From NCBI GenBank assembly GCA_030267565.1, contig BRXU01000016.1, positions 746,501-810,500 of the forward strand: DNA of 64,000 nucleotides. The letters are read 5' to 3'. The first letter of the stretch is position 1; each line of letters opens with the position of its first letter. The DNA comes from Pleodorina starrii. Taxonomy: Eukaryota > Chlorophyta > Chlorophyceae > Chlamydomonadales > Volvocaceae. A model generated the notes under the pieces. That model did no database searches and was not told the DNA's origin. It saw only the letters and a program-made list of their open reading frames with translations. The position numbers and the translations under genes were made by a program. Positions 1 to 12,172 of the stretch are shown one piece after another.

Positions 1-1275
1 CGGGTGCGCCTCCGCGACGTGATCGCGGGCGCGGTTCTTGCTCCTGAGGACACGGCATGAACACGGTATGACGGTGAACACGCGTGCCGCAGTTCAGAGC
101 AGGCCGTCAGGTCCGGCAAAAACGCTCGGTCAACAGGAATAAGAAAAAACTTAAGATGGGGCGTGCCAAGCACTCTGGGGAGCCAACCTGCAGAACCAGA
201 ACCGCCGCAAGTTCCGTTTCTCAATGTGTCTGCGTTGTAAAAGGAAAGCGCCAATGCGCCGAAACCCAGTTGGGACGCTGAACCATTTGGGTCAGCGCCA
301 TTTGGGTCGTCTTGGTGCCTCTGTGCAAGCGGTAGCTCAATTCAACGGCCCAAACTCGGCGCCGCCGCCCTTCAAAACCAAACCCTCCCGCCCTTCCCGC
401 TCCCGCCCCCAAACCGCATGAAGTCCGGCACCCACTGACCCCTTAGCCCCTTGATCCCACTAAAATAAGCCACAGGATTGCGGCCCCGCCGGCCCGGCCC
501 GCACTCACTTGAAGCCCTGCTCGCAGAGCTTGCAGCGGAGCAGCGTCACCTGCCGCTCCGTCCTCGGCTCCTGCGGCTCGGCGGGCACGGGCGAGCCGCC
601 CAGCGCCGCCGCCGCCGCGGCGGCGGCGGCGGCGGCCACCGCCGCCGCATCCGCGTTGTTCGGAACCGCCGCCGCCGCTGCAGCTGGCGCCGAACGGCCC
701 CCGCGCCGCCGCGGGTTCCGCAGCGGCCGCCGCGCCTCGGCCCCGTCGCCGTTCTCCGTCGCCGCCGCGCCATCGGAGACGCCCCGGGGAGGGCGCCCGC
801 CGCGGCGGACGGGCTGCGGCGGCGCGGCGCCGTCGGCCGACGGGTCCACGTGCTTCGCCTGCGTATGGCGAGTCAGGCCTTGCTCCGTGGCGAATGCGCG
901 GTCGCACTGGCTGCATGCGAAGTCGCCCTCGGTGGCCTTGACGTCGTCGCCCGCAGGCCGGCGGCCACCACGGCGGCGGCCGCCGCCGCGCGGGGGCGCA
1001 TCGGCGCCGTCGGCCGCGGCGCCGTCGGCGCCGGCCTCGTCGGCGGGCTTGGCGCGGCCGCCGCGCCGCTGGCGCTGCGAGCGCGGCGGCTCATCGGCGC
1101 CCTCGCCGGCCGGCGCCGGCTCCGGAACCTGGGCCTGATCTTGGGCCTGGGCCGTCTCGGTGTGCTCGTCGTCACTGTCGTCCATCACAGAGACTCCGTG
1201 CACCTGCTGCATGTGCGTCTTGTACTCTGGGCGTGGCAAACGCGTTCCGCACTCCGCGCAAAGGTTCGTGGCCAT
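1..1275 (-). CDS. C2H2 zinc-finger protein (3' end beyond window)
   Basis: Two exons are visible: 509-1275, then 1-43 after a 465-bp GT-AG intron; the gene runs off the left edge. I start it at the ATG at 1275 because the first finger follows at once (CAEC, then H-x4-H ending QQVHG). The more upstream in-frame ATG (1419) only adds unstructured sequence. Finger 2 is CSQCDRAF...HTQAKH near residues 120-145. Finger 3 begins CKLCEQGFK at the end of exon 1 and is completed only by splicing (AA|G), giving K-SKNRARD-H-VAEA-H in exon 2; this confirms the junction. Between fingers lie acidic/Gln, Arg/Gly and poly-Ala stretches, and RRGGR-like patches suggest nucleic-acid binding. The finger type and RG content fit a DNA- or RNA-binding nuclear protein; no specific family is recognised. 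It is divergent from the XRN gene. Confidence 0.8.
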
Positions 1276-2098
1276 ATGCGGTCGCGCCGGGTGATCTGGT
1301 GCGAAGCAGCGGGACGGACCGGGTGAGGGCGGTTGCGTAAGTTTTCCTTCGCCATGCGAGACCGCAACGGAACGCCTTTGCAGGTGCAAGGTGTGTTTGA
1401 CGCTCACCGGTACATGCATGGTTGCAGATCTGTGACCATTTATCTTTAGGCAACGAAAAAAGTGTTACGGCAGGGTAAACAAAGGCGCTGTGGCAAACCA
1501 GCATCCAACAGGCCGGGCCCCGCTCCGACTCGCATGCAACACGCAAGACCCATATGACGAAGTCGATCACGAGCATTTTAACGTTGTGCTCACCTCGGAA
1601 GACCCTAGGAGACTGTTCAGCTGGCGGCAGCCGTTCCGTATGTGTCGCTCGCGACGAGGAACCGCTGCGTGATCAAGCTTGCAAGCGTGTGCAAACGGGA
1701 ATGATCGCCGGAAAACAAGACGTTTCAAGCTTTATCGAACATGGAGCAGGGCAATTGGTCCTTATGTCACTTTCCATTGTGTACGGCGAACAACGTTTTT
1801 CGGTGCGAAATGGTGTGGCTCGGTATAATAATTGTTCGATTTTTGTACCAAAATGTGCATGGACTGCAACAATATGTGTGACGTATTGTCTTCAAGGGCC
1901 ACTGCGAAAAGTAGCTCATAGGGCTGTATGCACTGCGAGCTCCCGAACGCAAGCCTTATCCGCCTAGGCGAGGCACGTTTTATTTGTCAACTTCTACTGA
2001 GAGCTCTGCGTTCTTGCAAGACGACCAACTCCTTGTCGGCGTGCACTGACTGACCTCTCCGGCTGTCAAGAGACTGCTGGTGCTGAGGGGACTACACC
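1276..2098. promoter_or_regulatory. Divergent intergenic region, zinc-finger / XRN
   Basis: About 0.8 kb between two start codons on opposite strands. It should hold both 5'UTRs and promoters. I see no TATA-like box with a clear position and no convincing ORF; it is less GC-rich than the flanking exons. Confidence 0.4.
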
Positions 2099-5000
2099 AT
2101 GGGAATTCCTGGTGAGAGACATGAGCTGTTTCCAACTTGTAATAAATTCTGCTTCCTCACCAGGGAAGCTTCCCACGTTCACAGGCTTCAACGCGTGGTT
2201 TGCCGAGAAGTATGGGAAAGCTTACGTGCCGTTGGGCAAGGTCCGTGTGGACCATCTGTATATCGACCTCAACTCCGTGCTCCACACCGTCATGCGACAC
2301 GGTAAGCCGGCTCCTGGGTGGGCAGGCAGCGGGCGGGGTAACGAGGCAAGGGACGTGAGGGGGCGGGTAACCGACGGGACTGCTATTCCTCCTCCCCTTC
2401 CTCTCCCGTTCCAAACACGACCCTTGCCAACCGCCGCCAACCGCTCCTGCCCGCGCCCACCTCCTCAGTCCCCACCACGCCCATCCCCCCTCCCTCCCTC
2501 CCCCCATGCCCAACTGCTCTTTACTTACCCTCCCCCTCCCCCCAATCCTCCCTGCGGTATTTTCTTTCTACCCCCAAACCCCCTTCCTGCGTTGCTGTCG
2601 CCTTCGTGTGTGAGCCTGTCAGCTTCCCTAATTCGGACCAGTCTACCGGTACTTTACCCCGCCCCCCTCGCCCCCCTCCCATCTCCCCACCATCATCTCT
2701 CCGTTCAGCCGCTGCGGCATCATCCCCTCATTTCTCCACCACGACCCGCAGTGCCCGCAGTCCGCAATGACTCATTATCATGTAAAGGAACATATCACTT
2801 CCTGATCCCCCACGACACGCTGCGGCACCCTCCCCCGCCGCTCTCCCGCCGCTCCGCAGCCCGAAACCACAACCATTTCCACAAGCTGCTTCACAAGCGC
2901 CTCAACTCCATCTTAGAGGTCACCGAACCCGCCAAGTCGGTCATGATCGCCGTGGACGGCCCCGCGCCCCTGGCCAAACTCCTCACGCAGCGGGACCGAA
3001 GAAAGGTGCGAAATCTCGAATCTGCAAATGGGAGGGAGCGTGCTGCCTCGTCGACTCACAACGCGGTCCCATTCGTCGCCGTCGCCCCTCGTCGCTGCAG
3101 TCACCCACGCCCAGTTCACCACCGCGACCCTGATCCCCTTGGGGCCGCTTGGGACCGCTTTAGACCATATGTTATATTATGTCAGCCCGGTCATCTGGTG
3201 GCTTGCCTGCCTACTACTGTACTCGCGGATGATTGTTTTTCCTTTTCTTTCTGTACCATCTTTCTGTGCCACCCGTTCCTCTCGGTGGCCCGCACCCGTT
3301 CCCTGATGCCTCCCTTGGCCACATGACGGCCCGGCGTCCGCCCGCAGAGGAACGGCCGGGACGTGGACGAGGGCGAGACGCTGACGGGTGTGGCCATCAC
3401 CCCCGGCACCACCTTCATGCTCGACCTCACGCACTCGCTCACCTACTACTGCTGCACCAAGGTGGGCGGCCGGGGGCAGGGACGGCCTGCGTTGGGCCGG
3501 CGGTGGGGCGTAAGACGTACCCGCCGGGGGCCATTCCCCAATGCGAGGGAGTCGGGCGAGGCCTTAGCTCAGCTCCGAAACGCGCTGCGCAGTGGCGCGC
3601 CGCGTCTCCTCCCTGGCTCTCCTCTCCTGGGCTCCCGGTGCGCCTTCCTCGCCCCGTCATCTCCTCTCTTCTTCTTGAGGTCATCCGCTGTCTGCGCTCT
3701 TCCATCACCCCCCTTGAGGCCCTTCGCACCTCGTCCGCGCGGCCACCCACCACCTCCTACATGACCCACCACCCCGCCGCGCGGCTCCCCATAATCCAGA
3801 AATCCACCCACCACCACCACCACCGCCACCGTTGCCACCCTCACCCCCCCCCTTTTTCACCCCCACCAGATGTCCGGCAAGCGCTTCCGCAATGTGGTGT
3901 TTGAGCTGTCGGACGGCACCGTCAAGGTGAGGGACAGGGACGGGGCGGGAGGGCGCGAGCGATGCGATGTGGTGTGATGTGGTGCGTGCGATGCGATGAC
4001 GACGGGTGGGCGGCAGCGCGTCGGGTTGGCTGGTTGGGTGGCTAGCTGGGCTGGCTGGCTGGCTGGCTGGGCGACACCGGCGCCCGCACCGGCACCGGCA
4101 CCGACAACCTCGCACCCACCCACTCCTTTTTTTAAAAAGGAGCATATTACTCCCTGACCCCCACCCACCCACACAGGGCGAGGGCGAGGTGAAGGTCCTG
4201 GGCCGGCTGGCGCGGCCCTGGTACCCGGACGACCCAAATGACACGCACGGTAAGCCTCTGCTCAGTCGGTCGGGTCGGGTTGGTGGTGGCATGGTGCCAT
4301 TCCTTCACCCGCCCTTACCCCCACATACGGACCCGTTCTCCCTGCCCACACCACCCGCTGCTGAGCCCGGGCTACGGGCCCGGCGCTTCAAGCCTCTCAT
4401 TCCTGCACCCCCAACCCTGCTTTTGTCCCCGGGCCCCCTGCCCCCTACGTTGCATCTCTGCGGCTTTATAAGTGTTACCGCTCGTCCCCCCGGCCCCCGC
4501 CCCTCGCGCCCCCCCCCACCTGCCTCTCCGCTCCGCTCCGCTGCAGTCATCCTGGGCGACGATGCGGACCTCATCCTCATGGCCCTCACCAGCTACAAGG
4601 TGAGGGGGCCCTCCCTGGAGGGCTGGTGGCTGGCTGCGAGTGCACGGGGGTGCTGGAACACGGCCACCCTGGAGGGGGGGCTTGGTGCTGCTGGCGGCAT
4701 TCTTTATGGATGAGAGGAGGGGTCTCCCTGGGTGCGATGCGTGTGGTCCCCTGGTGTGATGTGGCTTTACTCCCCCAGTCCCCTTTCCCCTTCCCGCACC
4801 TGCCCCTCACATCGCCCTGCGCGCCCCCTCCCCCTCTCTCACCCTCACAGGAGAACCTGTTTGTGGCCAACAGCAGCCTCAACCAGGGCCGACTGGATAA
4901 GCGCACCCAGGTGTTCTCAGTCAACTTGCTGCACCAGGACTGGGCCTCCAGGTTCCTGGCCAAGGTGGTGGCGGCAGGGCAGGTGGGGAGGAGCTGAGCT

Positions 5001-8000
5001 GGGCCCTGGCCGGGACGGCTCGGGACGGGGAGGAGGGCAGGAGAGCTCGCACGCTCTCTTCTCCTGCGGAATCGATGGCCATCCTCGCTCCCAAGTCCCA
5101 ACGAGTACAAGCTCAAGCCCCTTCCTGTCTTTTCCTGTCTTCTCTGCCCCCGTCCCACCCCACCCCCAAATTGATCTCACTCTGACACACTCATTCACAC
5201 ACGCACCCCCCCCCTCAGGTTCCGCTGCCCTCCGCGCTGCTTCACGCCAAACTGGACCTGACCCTGATCGCCATCATGGCCAAGGGGAACGACTACCTGC
5301 CCGGACTCAAGGGAGCAAGTCTGGAGAGTGAGGGGGCCCGGGGGGGCCGGGGCAGAGGGAGGCCCTGCTGCAGTGGGTTGGCCGGGGGGGCGAGTCATCG
5401 GCCAGGGACGAGGGGGCGCGCGGGGGGTACCATGTAAAGGCAGGCGCCGGTTACCAGCCGGACCAGCCACAGACCCGGCGGGCCCATACAGCCAGAAGCA
5501 CCGAATCGAATCGCCCCCATTCCCTCCTGAGCCAGTTCCCCTGTTCCTGGCGGTACCGCATCCGTGCCTTTACGGTACCGCATCCGCGCCTGGTCGCACC
5601 CTCACTGCTCCCTGGGTTGCCGCCATACCACACCGCGGTGTGTGGTGCCGCAGGCGGCGCGCGGAATGGCCTGTGGCCCGCCTTCCAGAAGGCCGCCGCC
5701 AACCTCGGCGGCAGCGGCAGCAACGGCGGCGCGCGGGGCGGCGACTCCCCGGGCGCCGCCGCCGCCACTGCCCCAGGCCCTGCTGCTGCTGCTGCCGGCT
5801 CGTTGCCCCCCGCCGCGCCCCCCGCCGGCGCCATCTCCCTGACCGGCTCTGTGACGTCCATCGACCCCGCCTCGGGAGCACCGCGGCTGGATGCGGGGGC
5901 ACTGGCGCGGCTGCTGCAGCTGACAGGAGTGGCGAGTGAGTGGGAGAGGGGAGGGTTAGGGGGTTGTGTTGGGGGTTTTGATGGATTTAAAAGGAGTTAG
6001 GGTTCAGAAATTTTTCGGGGGGGGGGGTGGCGCAGCTTGGCTTCCGGCAGGGTTTGTGACCTCCCTCGGCTCTTGCCCCGCTGCTGCTGCTGTGCCCCGC
6101 AGGCAACGCCGGGCGCTCCAGTGGCAGTGACGACGGGAGCGAGGTCAGTGAGTGGCGGGGCAGCAAGGCGGCTGCCAACCCCCGGCGCTACCTGCACGGC
6201 TGCGTGTGGCTGCTGCAGATGTACCTCTCAGGAGAGTGCCCAGACTACAGGTGGGGGTGTGTGTGAGTGTGGGTGGGGATGGAGCTAGCGTTGAGGCGTA
6301 CCTGGATGTGGTGTGAGCGGGGGTGCGGGTGGGGTTGGGGGTGGTGCTCACGTGCCCCAACTACAGGTGGGGTACCGTGCACCGGGATGTGGTGTGGTGT
6401 GAGCGGGGATGGGGGTGCGGGTAGGGCTCACGTGCCCCGACTACAGGTGGGTGGAGCTAGCGTTGGCAGCGCTGTACCGGCCCCTCACCGACCCGTTACC
6501 GGCCCTTGGAGGCCACAGCAAGCACCAGCAGCAGCGCACTTGGACTTGAGTGGCTGGCTCCCACCGCTCTAATTGCTCCGGTTTTGTTTTCCTCTTCTCC
6601 CAGGTTTGTGTACGACGGTGTTGCGCCCACCGCCGCTGCCGTACGCGCCACCTGCGAGGCGCTCGTCGCGTCCGGGCAGTCGTACATCACCCTCGACACG
6701 TTTGGGCCCGCCGACCCACGGGCCGCTCTGCCGCTGCTGCCGGTGGCTTGCGCGCTGGCGCTGCTGCCGGCCAACTGCCGCCACCTGGCGGCGCCGTGTG
6801 TACGACCGCTGATGGAGCAGACAACAGCCGCCGAGGACGGCGGCGATCAGGAGGCGGGCAGTCAGCTGCCGGCGCGCTTCGACCAGGATCTGTACTACGA
6901 TTTGTACGGCGACTGCCCGAAGTGCAGGGCCCTGTCGGCGGAGGTGGCCAAGATCCAGTCGGTAGGTCGGTTGGTTGATGTCGTACAACTGGTAACCGCT
7001 CTGGCGGTTGTTCGGCAGGTAGTACCAGTACGGCTGATACGCCGCCCGCCGTGGTCAAGTATGTACGGTATGTAAACTCTGCCAGCTGTTGCCCCCGCTG
7101 TCTCTTCCTCTTCCTCCTCTCTCAGGTTTACATAAAAGCAAAGCACACGTGCACGCTGGCAACGAACCGTCTGGAGGCGGTACGGCAGGGTACGGCACCG
7201 GTGGGTGAGCCCCCCGAGGAGGAGCTCGAGGCGGAGCTTGATGAGGCGCAACGCGAGATGGCGGTGAGAGGCAGCTGCAGCAACAGTAGCAACAGCCGAG
7301 CGAACGGGGGCACGGATTGAACCGGCTCAGGGGTCAAGGGGGCATCGGTCTGGGCATGTCAAATTGGGATGCGTAGAATGCGGGTTTGTTACAGCGGGAG
7401 CCAACCCCGTAGGGCGGCTATACGGTGCCAGCACTGACCGCATAAACGGCAATGACAGCGGTAGTGTTTCAGGGCCGCCGCGCCACGCCACGCCGCCAAG
7501 CACCCCGCTAACCCACCCTCGCCCACGCGCCGCCGCCACACACCCCCCAACCCCAACCCCAACCAAACACACACGCACACACACACCCCTACCCACTCGC
7601 CCACCCGCCCACCCACCCGCCTCTGTTTGTCTGTGTGTATCTCTGCCCCTGCCCGCATGTGCGGCCACAGCGGCAAAAGTCCCGGATGCAATCCACGGAG
7701 CAGCAGCGGAAGCTCCACATATCGGAGGCGCACCCCTACCGCCGCTTCCCCGTGGAGCGACTGGAGGCGGTGGTGGGTGAGTAAAGAGGCCGGGGGGGGA
7801 GTGGGTGGTGGCGTGCGGAGGGTGTGCGGAGGGTGTGCGGGTGGATGCGGATGTAGCGAGGTGTGGGTACCGGCTAGTAGGCCGGCTGGCTGGCTGGGGC
7901 CTTTTTTTCTCGACTTGACAGTGTTCAAGTCGTGGCATGAACCCGTGTGCTTGCGCCCCTGGCCCATGCCGTGCCCTGTACCCCCTTCGCCCCTTAAGCC

Positions 8001-10265
8001 CTCCCAAGTCTCAACCTTGAGGGAGGGCGAAGGGGCGAAGAGGGTACACGCCGATCCGCTCACCGACTCACCCCCTCCCGCCTTCCTTTCCTCCTTTCCT
8101 CCCGCCCTCCCGCCCTCACTCCCGCCTTCAGAGGCGGTGCTGGCGGGCGGCCGCATCGCCGCCGAGGAGCGCTTCGCCACCCAGTTCGGCAGGTGGATGG
8201 GGGTCCGTCGGGGGCGTAGGAAGAAGCTACATGTGGCCTCAACACGTGTTCTGCTGTCTGCACCTGTCCGCACCTGTCCGCACCTGTCCGCACCTGTCTG
8301 CACCTGTCCGCACCTGTCCGCACCTGTCCGCACCTGTCTGCACCTGTCCGCACCTGTCCGCACCTGTCCGCACCTGTCCGCACCTGTCCGCACCTGTCTG
8401 CAGCTGGCGCCCTGCCGGAAGGGGACACCGGCCTGGCCCCTGGGGGGCGGTGGCGGCGCCTGGCAGAGGGCGGGCGGGCGGGGGGGCTAGGGACGAAACC
8501 CCACATCACCGCCGGTACCTGTACCCCCACACAGGACACAGCCTCTTCGGTACCATCTTGCAGCCATGGGATGTCGCAGCTCCCTCCCCTCACCCACCCC
8601 GCCCCGCCCCACATCCGGTGGCCCCTCTCCACCGGCCACGTGCCCACAGTCGCTCCGGTTACCGGTACTTCCCCTGCGCTGCTTCTTCGTTATGCGCACT
8701 CCCTTTCCCTTTACCGTATACTCCCTGCTTGTTTACCGTACTCCCGCCGCAGGCCGCTGGTGTTGCGGGCGTTCAACAGCAAGCCCGAAGCCGCGGCGTT
8801 CATACGGTCCCAGTCGGCTGCGCTGTCGCGCCCGCAGCAGCCGTCCAGGCCCCAGGGGCAGCAGCCCTTTCACCAGCACCAGCAGCAGCGCGGCGCCTCG
8901 AGCTGGCAGCAGCAGGGGCAGCAGCAGCTTCGGAGCTCTGACTTTGACGCGATCTTCTCGCCACCGCCACCGCCCTTCAACGTGGAAAACGCGTCGTACT
9001 TCGCGGCCATGGTACGACAAGAGGTATTGTACGATGAGTACGGCAGCACGGCGCCGGTGCAGCTGCGCCTGGCGCCCAAGACGGTGACGGAGGTCGTACA
9101 GTACCTGACACACGCCGGGACGGTGCAGGCGGAGCAGGCCCGTGGCGGCGGCGGAGGCGGCGGCGGCGGAGGCGGGCGCAAGGTCGGTGTGGTGGTGACG
9201 GCGGCGGCGGCGGCGACGGCGGTGGCGTCGTCGAAGGATCCGGCGGAGTTAGATTTGGATTTGGATTCGGACATGGAGGTGCAGGGGGTGGGCGTGGCGG
9301 TGGCGGCGGTGGCGACGGAGGGGGCGGTGGCGATGGCGGAGGCGGTAGCGGTGGTGCCTGCTGGCGTCGAGTCGCACAAGCGGTCCCGGGCGGTGGCGAC
9401 GCCGTCGCCGCCGCCGCCGCCGCCAAGGCAGCAGCAGCAGCTGCCTTCCGGCGACGGCGCCGCCGCGGGTGCCACCGCGGCCAAGCGCAGCGGCGGCCGG
9501 ACAAAGGGCAAGAAGGACAGCGGCAGAGCACAGGGGGCCGCTGCCGGCGCTGCGGCTGCAGCTGCCACCGCTGCGGCGACGGCGGCCGTGGCGGCAGCGG
9601 AGGCCGGGCTGCGCACGGCCGGTGGCGGCGCCGCCGCCGCCGTCATGCGGCCGTCCGACGCGCCAGCCGCCACGCTGGGTGCCCCGCCGCCGATGCCGAG
9701 CAGCCGCCTGATGCAGACGGCGGCTGGCGCGGCCGCCAGCGGCGGCGGTGTCGCGCGGCCGGAGGCGCCGCTGCCGTACCGGCCTCTGCAGTACGCTGCA
9801 CCGCCACCACCACCGTATGGACAGGGGCGGGGGCAGGGGTACCAGCAGCCTGCCAGCGCCACAGCGGGCGGCTACGGCGAATATCGCCACACGTACTCAG
9901 CACCACCGCAGCCGCCACCGCCGTCGCCACCGCCTTCATCGACGCCGTACGGCAGCTGGCAGCCGGAGCAGCCGCAGTACTACGCGGCACCCGTTGCGCA
10001 GCAGGTCGGCTCTGCGAATCCGTACAATTGGCAGCGGGCCCACGCGCCCGCGGCACCGTACCCGGCATCGCCGTCGGCGCCCGTGTACGGCGGCGGCGGC
10101 GGGTACGGCAGCTCCGCGCCCGGTCCCGCTTACAGGCCGCCGCCATACCGCCCGATGCCGCCCAACGCAGCCTCAACTGCGGCAGCGGCGGCGGCAGCAG
10201 CGGCGGCGGCGGCGGCGAGTCGCGGCCGAGTGGCGGCGGGATCTCAGGGGCCTCGCAGGAACTGA
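2099..10265 (+). CDS. XRN-family 5'-3' exoribonuclease
   Basis: Sixteen exons: 2099-2111, 2164-2301, 2860-3005, 3348-3461, 3870-3926, 4177-4249, 4547-4599, 4851-4982, 5219-5327, 5654-5935, 6103-6250, 6604-6961, 7126-7263, 7671-7776, 8132-8192, 8753-10265 (about 1146 aa). The family degrades 5'-monophosphate RNA processively. The start is MGIPG, matching the XRN N-terminal MG(I/V)P, and needs a 13-nt first exon. Conserved acidic sites are present: YIDLN (about residue 36), AVDGPAP (about 83), GEGE (157-160), GDDADL (184-189, usually GLDADL) and GND (264-266). The following part (NPRRYLHGCVWLLQMYLSGE) matches the XRN helical region. The last about 500 residues are Gln/Ala/Gly/Pro-rich and unalignable. 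The exon 8 donor could instead be at 4964. An atypical XRN; cytoplasmic or nuclear location cannot be told. Confidence 0.9.
2760..2810 (+). repeat. Intronic element family A, copy 1
   Basis: In XRN intron 2: GTCCGCAATGACTCATTATC followed by a variant of the core (GAACATATCACTTCCTGA), ending about 49 bp before the acceptor. Confidence 0.85.
4121..4162 (+). repeat. Intronic element family A, copy 2
   Basis: In XRN intron 5: GGAGCATATTACTCCCTGAC, ending 14 bp before the acceptor of the exon at 4177. Its left part is the palindrome CTCCTTTTTTTAAAAAGGAG. Confidence 0.85.
8261..8400. repeat. 10-bp minisatellite, 14 units (XRN intron 15)
   Basis: Fourteen head-to-tail copies of CACCTGTCCG; three units (8291, 8331, 8391) carry CACCTGTCTG instead. 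It lies inside the 560-bp intron before the last XRN exon. Confidence 0.97.
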
Positions 10266-12172
10266 GGGGGTCGTGTGTCCTGTGGGGCCGGTGGGCGCTC
10301 ACTGGTGGCTCCAGTTTTCAAACCGGTACAAGTTGCAGGTAGCGGCACAAGGGGCGGCGGCGTCCACACACGCCGGCGGGGGAAACGGGGCTTCTATTGA
10401 CGGGTGGCGGTTGGAGGAAAGCGCGGTGTCGGAAGGGAGGGGCTGTATCATCGTGCCTTTGCCCCCGTGACCGGTCTACCGAGGGTTTTGTATGTATGTA
10501 TGTATGCATGTGTGTGTTTGTGTTTGGACCTTGCGACAACGCGCTGACGACATGTCTTCGCGCAGGAGATGCGTCCGCGTGCGGCTGTTGTTCGGAGGCA
10601 TGCATGATGTATTACCGTACCCCCACAGAAGATACGCGGCACAGAACCAGCAGCAGCAGCAGCAGAGGAGAGCCAGCAAGCTCGTTTTATTCTCGTCTGC
10701 GGGTTGCTCATCTGCGGTTTTCGGTTTCGGGTGGGGGACGCGGGAGGGGGGTTCAGATCGTGTGGGACGGACGGCACAGATGGGGGCCAGGGCAGTGCAC
10801 GGGCCAGGGGCGGTGTGTGTTTTGTGGGGAGGTGGGCCCTCTCGCGGGTCCGGTCCGAAGTGGAGGTCATGTTGGGGATTCAGTTGTTCCGCCAAGTGGG
10901 TCATGTAATGTAATCTAAGGGCACTCACTGGATGCGGAGCAGGGTCTTGTCATGCGCTCACGGCTGAGGAGACGATGACGAGACGATGTGGCACCTGACC
11001 GGCCGACCGGCCGACTCAAAGGATGCCATAATGTACGGCTACCGTATTTGTACGAGTGAATCGCTGCCCTCATCCGCCGCCGCCGCCGGTGCCGCCAGAA
11101 CCGCCAATGCCCGAGTGAAGTCTTTTGGTTCCAGATATGGTTGGTTAGCTTGGTTTGCTTGCCGCCGTTGATGGCACGAGTAATGACGTGAGCTGCAGCA
11201 GCAGCAGCAGCAGCAACATCAGGCCCGTAGCAGCAACAACAGGCCAGCAGTAGCAACGACAACGGAACGCTGTGACTGGAGTGTGCTTGTTTCCCGAGTG
11301 TGCTTGGTTTGCTGTTGTCGATGCTGCCAGCAGCAGTAATAACACCGTTCGCGTTTGTTAGTTTGCTGTTGGTCGTTGTGACGTGTTTTGTATTTGTGAG
11401 CATGTTGACCTGTTGATGCTTCCGCCGGTGATGCTCCGATGCTGATACCGTATGTACCTTCCTGCCTCGTTGTACAATACCGTACACATCCTGTCTCCCG
11501 CCGGCGGGGCGGAATGAATAAATGAATGAATGGACGAATATCGGACGAATACCGGAAAGGAATGCCGAGATGTATACCGGTAACCTCATACAGTACTGGG
11601 AACATAGGATGGTCTGGGTGGAGTCACACACGGGGATGGTGCTGTTGGTGGGGGGTCACCGAAGGCGCCGGGGGGGGGGGGCTCCGGAGAGGTCGCTCAA
11701 AAGAGGTTGGATCCATTCCCCGCTTGAAGCTGGGGTCCATCCATTCCCCGCTTGGGTCAATCCATTCCATGCTTTGCTGTTGGCCATTCGGTGGTGCAGT
11801 GTACCGGTAGCCTCTCAAGTCCCCACCCTGGCGTGGACTGCCTCCTCCTCCTCCTCCTAGTGGTGGTCAACGCACCGAAACACGCACATCCCGTCGCCAC
11901 CTCCTGACTGTGCCACTGCTACTGCCACTGCCACAGCGCCCACCGTCAACCGTCAACCGCAGCCACATCCCCTGCAACCACACACACCCTCACAAGCGCC
12001 ACGCTGCTGCACCCAGCAGCCCACACCATCCATCCGGGAGACCACAGGAGCCACATCGGGGACCACACGAGTCACACACACCGACCGACCGACCGACTGC
12101 AGCTGCAATCCTGCATCCTGCAGCCTGAAGGTCAGTCAAGAGGCGGAGCTGAGCTGTCTCGTACTACCGTAG
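10266..12172. other. Convergent 3' region, XRN / LANCL
   Basis: Holds the 3'UTRs of two convergent genes. On the + strand an adjacent pair of TGTAA signals (10904-10913) marks the likely XRN mRNA end. On the - strand I found no TGTAA before the XRN end, so the LANCL poly(A) site is unresolved. CAG/CTG-rich tracts occur at about 11190-11340. ORFs here do not resemble proteins. Confidence 0.5.
10904..10913 (+). terminator. Tandem TGTAA poly(A) signals of XRN
   Basis: Two abutting TGTAA pentamers 640 bp after the stop codon. TGTAA is the usual volvocine polyadenylation signal; use of this site is inferred. Confidence 0.6.

Noticed and set aside
443..1326. Several long ORFs on both strands overlapping the zinc-finger exon
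   Set aside because: GC-rich coding sequence opens shadow frames; only the frame with the C-x2-C...H-x4-H fingers makes sense, and it splices correctly.
1276..1419. Upstream ATG (1419) extending the zinc-finger protein by 48 residues
   Set aside because: The extension has no domain character; the ATG at 1275 lies directly before the first finger. It remains possible.
2112..3326. 404-codon open frame through XRN exon 2 and intron 2
   Set aside because: It begins at a GTG that is the splice donor and runs through intron sequence; the spliced model restores the family N-terminus.
8261..8400. CRISPR-like array
   Set aside because: Units are contiguous 10-mers without spacers, inside a eukaryotic intron.
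10915..11631. 238-codon - strand ORF
   Set aside because: Lies in the convergent UTR region; composition is CAG/CTG repeat-derived with no recognisable motif.
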